Program-made: the position numbers and the translations under genes | Shown here: positions 23,718 to 25,981 of the stretch, piece by piece | Position numbering within the stretch: position 1 is the stretch's first letter | How the letters are laid out: every line of letters begins with the position of its first letter | Assembly: GCA_036393975.1 (NCBI GenBank) | Contig: DASWFZ010000006.1 | Coordinates: forward strand, 1 to 25,981 | DNA: 25,981 nucleotides | From: 13-1-40CM-64-14 sp036393975 | Lineage (GTDB): Bacteria; Sysuimicrobiota; Sysuimicrobiia; Sysuimicrobiales; Kaftiobacteriaceae | Direction of reading: 5' to 3' | Notes under the pieces: model-generated | Told to the model about the DNA's origin: nothing | Database searches by the model: none | Seen by the model: only the letters and a program-made list of their open reading frames with translations

Positions 23718-24710
23718 ATGCCATTTCCTTCTAGAATCCTTGGCCGCACTGGACTTCGCGTGTCGGCCCTTGGGCTCGGCTGCATGGGCATGTCCGACTT
23801 CTACGCGGGGCGCGACGATCAAGAATCCATCGCGACGATTCACCAGGCCCTAGACCTGGGCGTGAACTTTCTAGACACCGCAGACATGTACGGGGTCGGG
23901 CGGAACGAGGAACTCGTAGGGCGGGCGATCCGCGGACGGCGCGAGGAGGTCACACTCGCCACCAAGTTTGGAAACGTGCGCGACCCAGATGGCCGTTGGC
24001 TGGGGATCAATGGTAGTCCCGAGTACGTCGCGCAGGCGTGCGAGGCCAGCCTGCGCCGCCTGGGAGTCGAGACGATCGACCTCTACTACCAGCACCGCGT
24101 CGATCCGAACACTCCTATTGAGGACACCGTGGGCGCCATGGCGCGGTTAGTTACGCAGGGGAAGGTCCGGTACTTGGGACTCTCCGAAGCCGCCCCCCTG
24201 ACTATCCGGCGTGCCCAGACAGTGCACCCTATCACCGCGTTGCAATCGGAATACTCTCTGTGGACCCGTGATCCCGAAGAAGAGATCCTCGCGACGTGCC
24301 GGGAGCTGGGGATTGGATTCGTCGCGTACAGTCCGCTGGGACGCGGGTTCCTGACCGGCCGCTTCCAGAAGGTAGAGGATCTCCCGGCAGACGATAGCCG
24401 GCGGAACATGCCGAGGTTTCAGGGCGAGAACTTCCAGCGCAACCTCGCCCTCACGAGGCGGGTGCAGGAAATGGCCCAGGAGAAGGGCTGCACCCCGGCA
24501 CAGCTAGCGCTCGCGTGGGTGCTCGCGCAGGGTAAAGACATCGTTCCCATTCCAGGCACGAAACGTCGGACGTATCTGGAAGAAAATATGCGCGCGGTCG
24601 AGATCGTCTTGACGAGCGCCGATCTTGCCCGGATCGACGAGGTGGCCCCACGGGGCATCGCGGCTGGGGAGCGGTACGCGCCGCAAGGGATGCGTGGGGT
24701 AAACCGGTAA
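23718..24710 (+). CDS. Aldo/keto reductase
   Basis: 330 residues, an (alpha/beta)8 barrel NADPH-dependent oxidoreductase that reduces aldehydes and ketones to alcohols in the cytoplasm. The catalytic tetrad is Asp53, Tyr58 (FLDTADMYG), Lys83 (ATKFG) and His126 (YYQHRVD). SEYSLWTRDPE, YSPLGRGFLTG and the cofactor-binding PIPGTKR near the C-terminus place it with the YakC/AKR13-like group. The start at 23718 has GGAGA 7-8 bases upstream; the frame extends nine codons further. A 69-base gap with a short hairpin (CGCAC-GATA-GTGCG, 23662-23675) separates it from the OsmC gene. It may detoxify aldehydes produced by lipid peroxidation, which would suit its neighbours, but that is inference. Confidence 0.93.
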   Translation: MPFPSRILGRTGLRVSALGLGCMGMSDFYAGRDDQESIATIHQALDLGVNFLDTADMYGVGRNEELVGRAIRGRREEVTLATKFGNVRDPDGRWLGINGSPEYVAQACEASLRRLGVETIDLYYQHRVDPNTPIEDTVGAMARLVTQGKVRYLGLSEAAPLTIRRAQTVHPITALQSEYSLWTRDPEEEILATCRELGIGFVAYSPLGRGFLTGRFQKVEDLPADDSRRNMPRFQGENFQRNLALTRRVQEMAQEKGCTPAQLALAWVLAQGKDIVPIPGTKRRTYLEENMRAVEIVLTSADLARIDEVAPRGIAAGERYAPQGMRGVNR

Positions 24711-24717
24711 CCCCGCG
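24693..24717 (+). terminator. Hairpin over the aldo/keto reductase stop codon
   Basis: CGTGGGGT (24693-24700) pairs with ACCCCGCG (24710-24717), including one G-T pair, around a 9-base loop. It overlaps the TAA stop at 24708-24710 in a convergent 70-base gap where a terminator is expected. It lacks a U-tract, so confidence is low. Confidence 0.3.
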
Positions 24718-24780
24718 GCAACCTTTGAGCCCTGCGTTGTGAATGAGTAACGGCAAGTTGGTCTAGTTAAGCTTCCCCGC

Positions 24781-25695
24781 TCAAAATCCGTAGAGCCGCG
24801 CCGGATTGTCCACAAGAATCCTCTTGCGCAACTCCGCACTCGGTGCCCACACCGCGAGCTGGTTCAGCAGGCGACCATCATCGATCTGGAACAGGGGTGT
24901 CACTTCGGTGGGCTTCCGTCCGGGCGGTGTGACCGAGTTTGGATGCGGCCAGTCAGTTCCCCAGAGGATGCGGTCGGGGTTGGCGCCGATGAGCGCCTGG
25001 GCAAACGGAGCGACGTCAGGGTAGTCCGGCCCGAGTGTGGAGCACCGATAGGCTGCGGAGATCTTGACATAGGCCCGACCCGACCGAACCATCTCCACAA
25101 GATCGGAAAAACCTGGCTGCAGCAGACCCCTGCTTGCTTCGGCGCCGCCGAAATGGTCGACGACGACCGCAACAGGTGAAGCGGCGACGAGGTCCTTAAG
25201 CACAGAAATCATCATCAGGTCTGTGAGTAGTTGGAGATGCCAGTTGCGCCCCCTGAGGCGCTCGAGGGCCGCTTGGAAGCGCTGGCGGCCGGTGCGCAGA
25301 TCCAGGGCGCCTCCAGTGGTGAGGTTCAGTCGGATGCCCCGCACCCCGGCCGCGTTCATGCGGTCAAGGTCGCTCTCGGAGGTATTCTCATCGATGACGG
25401 CGATACCCCGGGCATCCGCCCCGCGCGCCTTCATGCCATAGAGTGTGGCCGAATTGTCGGTGCCGTAAACGCTGGGAGTGACGATTACCTCGCGTTGGAT
25501 ACCGAGCGCCTTGTGGAGCGCGGCCATCTCTTCCGGCAACGCCGTTTGGGGCGTGTAGACGCGCCCCGGAATGTACGGGAATTGGACGGGATCGCCGTAG
25601 ATATGGGTGTGGCAGTCGCAGGATCCCGCGGGCACGTCAAAGTTCACTGGCGTGGCCGGCTGGGAGGCTTTCGCGAGAACGGGTTCAGCCGACAT
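24781..25695 (-). CDS. Amidohydrolase 2 family protein (LigI/PDC lactonase-like)
   Basis: 304 residues, a TIM-barrel hydrolase of the amidohydrolase superfamily (Amidohydro_2). It shows CDCHTHIYGD (26-35, His29 and His31), WHLQLL (His153), VVVDHFGG (His181) and the catalytic Asp248 in GTDWPHP, with DNPARLYGF at the C-terminus. The DCHTHIYGDPxxFPY opening matches 2-pyrone-4,6-dicarboxylate lactonase (LigI) and sugar-lactone hydrolases such as galactarolactone enzymes. It would hydrolyse a small lactone in the cytoplasm, but which one is unclear. The residues before about 20 are poorly conserved; the ATG at 25695 is the best start. No catabolic partners are visible in the window, so it looks like the end of another operon or a lone gene. 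Confidence 0.85.
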   Translation of the reverse strand: MSAEPVLAKASQPATPVNFDVPAGSCDCHTHIYGDPVQFPYIPGRVYTPQTALPEEMAALHKALGIQREVIVTPSVYGTDNSATLYGMKARGADARGIAVIDENTSESDLDRMNAAGVRGIRLNLTTGGALDLRTGRQRFQAALERLRGRNWHLQLLTDLMMISVLKDLVAASPVAVVVDHFGGAEASRGLLQPGFSDLVEMVRSGRAYVKISAAYRCSTLGPDYPDVAPFAQALIGANPDRILWGTDWPHPNSVTPPGRKPTEVTPLFQIDDGRLLNQLAVWAPSAELRKRILVDNPARLYGF

Positions 25696-25762
25696 AGCGT
25701 CTCGGACAACAACCGAAGTGACTCATCATTCGAACAGTGTCCGCGGTGTTTCCTCTGCGGAC

Positions 25763-25981
25763 TTATTGGCTCGGCTTCTCCTCAAAGTTCCGGACGATAA
25801 GCAAGCGCCCGGGAGCGGCTCCGAGGATCGTGGGCGGAGGACCTCCTTCTAGCGAAGCCAGCTCATCGACCGAGAGCACGGCGATCACTCGCGTCCCCCG
25901 CCATGCCTGGGCGAGGGCGGCTCGATCCACGAACTGCACCGGGCGGTCGATGTAAAACTCAGCAAACGGCGAACGCTCCCC
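25763..25981 (-). CDS. 3' fragment of a membrane glycosyltransferase-like protein (PMT/ArnT type), cut by the window edge
   Basis: An open minus-strand frame enters from the right edge and ends at a TAA at 25763-25765, giving the last 72 residues. It has no start in the window. The fragment reads FAEFYIDRPVQFVDRAAL, then WRGTRVIAVLSVDELASL, then LLIVRNFEEKPSQ. This alternation of strands with a small-domain ending resembles the soluble C-terminus of PMT-family (GT39/ArnT-like) glycosyltransferases, where a catalytic membrane domain precedes a periplasmic tail. The resemblance is from memory of the family pattern and is modest. It lies 67 bases upstream of the amidohydrolase on the same strand. 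Confidence 0.6.
   Translation of the reverse strand, partial: GERSPFAEFYIDRPVQFVDRAALAQAWRGTRVIAVLSVDELASLEGGPPPTILGAAPGRLLIVRNFEEKPSQ

Noticed and set aside
1..25981. CRISPR arrays, insertion sequences, prophage genes, attachment sites, rRNA
   Set aside because: I looked for regularly spaced repeats, transposase or integrase motifs and rRNA-like stretches, and saw none.

Overview
The window is about 26 kb of GC-rich, densely coding bacterial chromosome. It has no insertion sequences, CRISPR arrays, rRNA or convincing tRNA, and no gene-free stretch longer than about 285 bases. An LptD/OstA-like protein, two LpxB-related proteins and an MsbA-type ABC exporter point to a diderm (outer-membrane) bacterium. 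A bacterial homologue of the archaeal cyclic 2,3-diphosphoglycerate synthase, and an LpxB-related family known mainly from cyanobacteria and Deinococcus relatives, argue against an ordinary proteobacterium. A deep-branching, high-GC uncultured lineage is my best guess (the CSP1-3/Sysuimicrobiota type came to mind). That placement is inference and not proven here.

Layout. (1) 29-5891, all on the minus strand: a CpgS-like GTPase, a LysM-LysM-SH3-NlpC/P60 wall hydrolase, rpsI and rplM (with a clear sigma70-type promoter), a second LysM-LysM-NlpC/P60 hydrolase, and a sugar-nucleotidyltransferase. (2) 6120-11472: a plus-strand GT2 glycosyltransferase, then a minus-strand set of a phosphomannomutase/phosphoglucomutase and two more GT2 proteins, one with two glycosyltransferase domains. 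(3) 11601-16781: an LptD/OstA-like protein and an unknown small secreted protein on the minus strand, divergent from an LpxB-like GT-B protein translationally coupled to an MsbA-like ABC exporter. (4) 16787-20036: a GT4 glycosyltransferase divergent from a GT2, which overlaps a second LpxB-related protein. (5) 20321-24710: Ohr, Lon protease, an OsmC-family protein and an aldo/keto reductase, all on the plus strand. (6) 24781-25981: a LigI-like amidohydrolase, and the 3' end of a minus-strand gene running off the right edge that resembles the C-terminus of a PMT/ArnT-like membrane glycosyltransferase.

How they fit together. Regions 1-4 read as a cell-envelope block. Sugar activation (nucleotidyltransferase, ManB), glycan assembly (five GT2/GT4 enzymes), glycolipid sugar transfer (two LpxB-like proteins), inner-membrane export (MsbA-like) and outer-membrane insertion (LptD-like) lie within about 15 kb, beside two peptidoglycan hydrolases. 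None of the core lipid A acylation genes (lpxA, lpxC, lpxD, lpxK) is in the window, so the actual lipid product is open. Region 5 is a separate peroxide-stress and protein-quality-control group with a perfect inverted repeat upstream that could be its operator.
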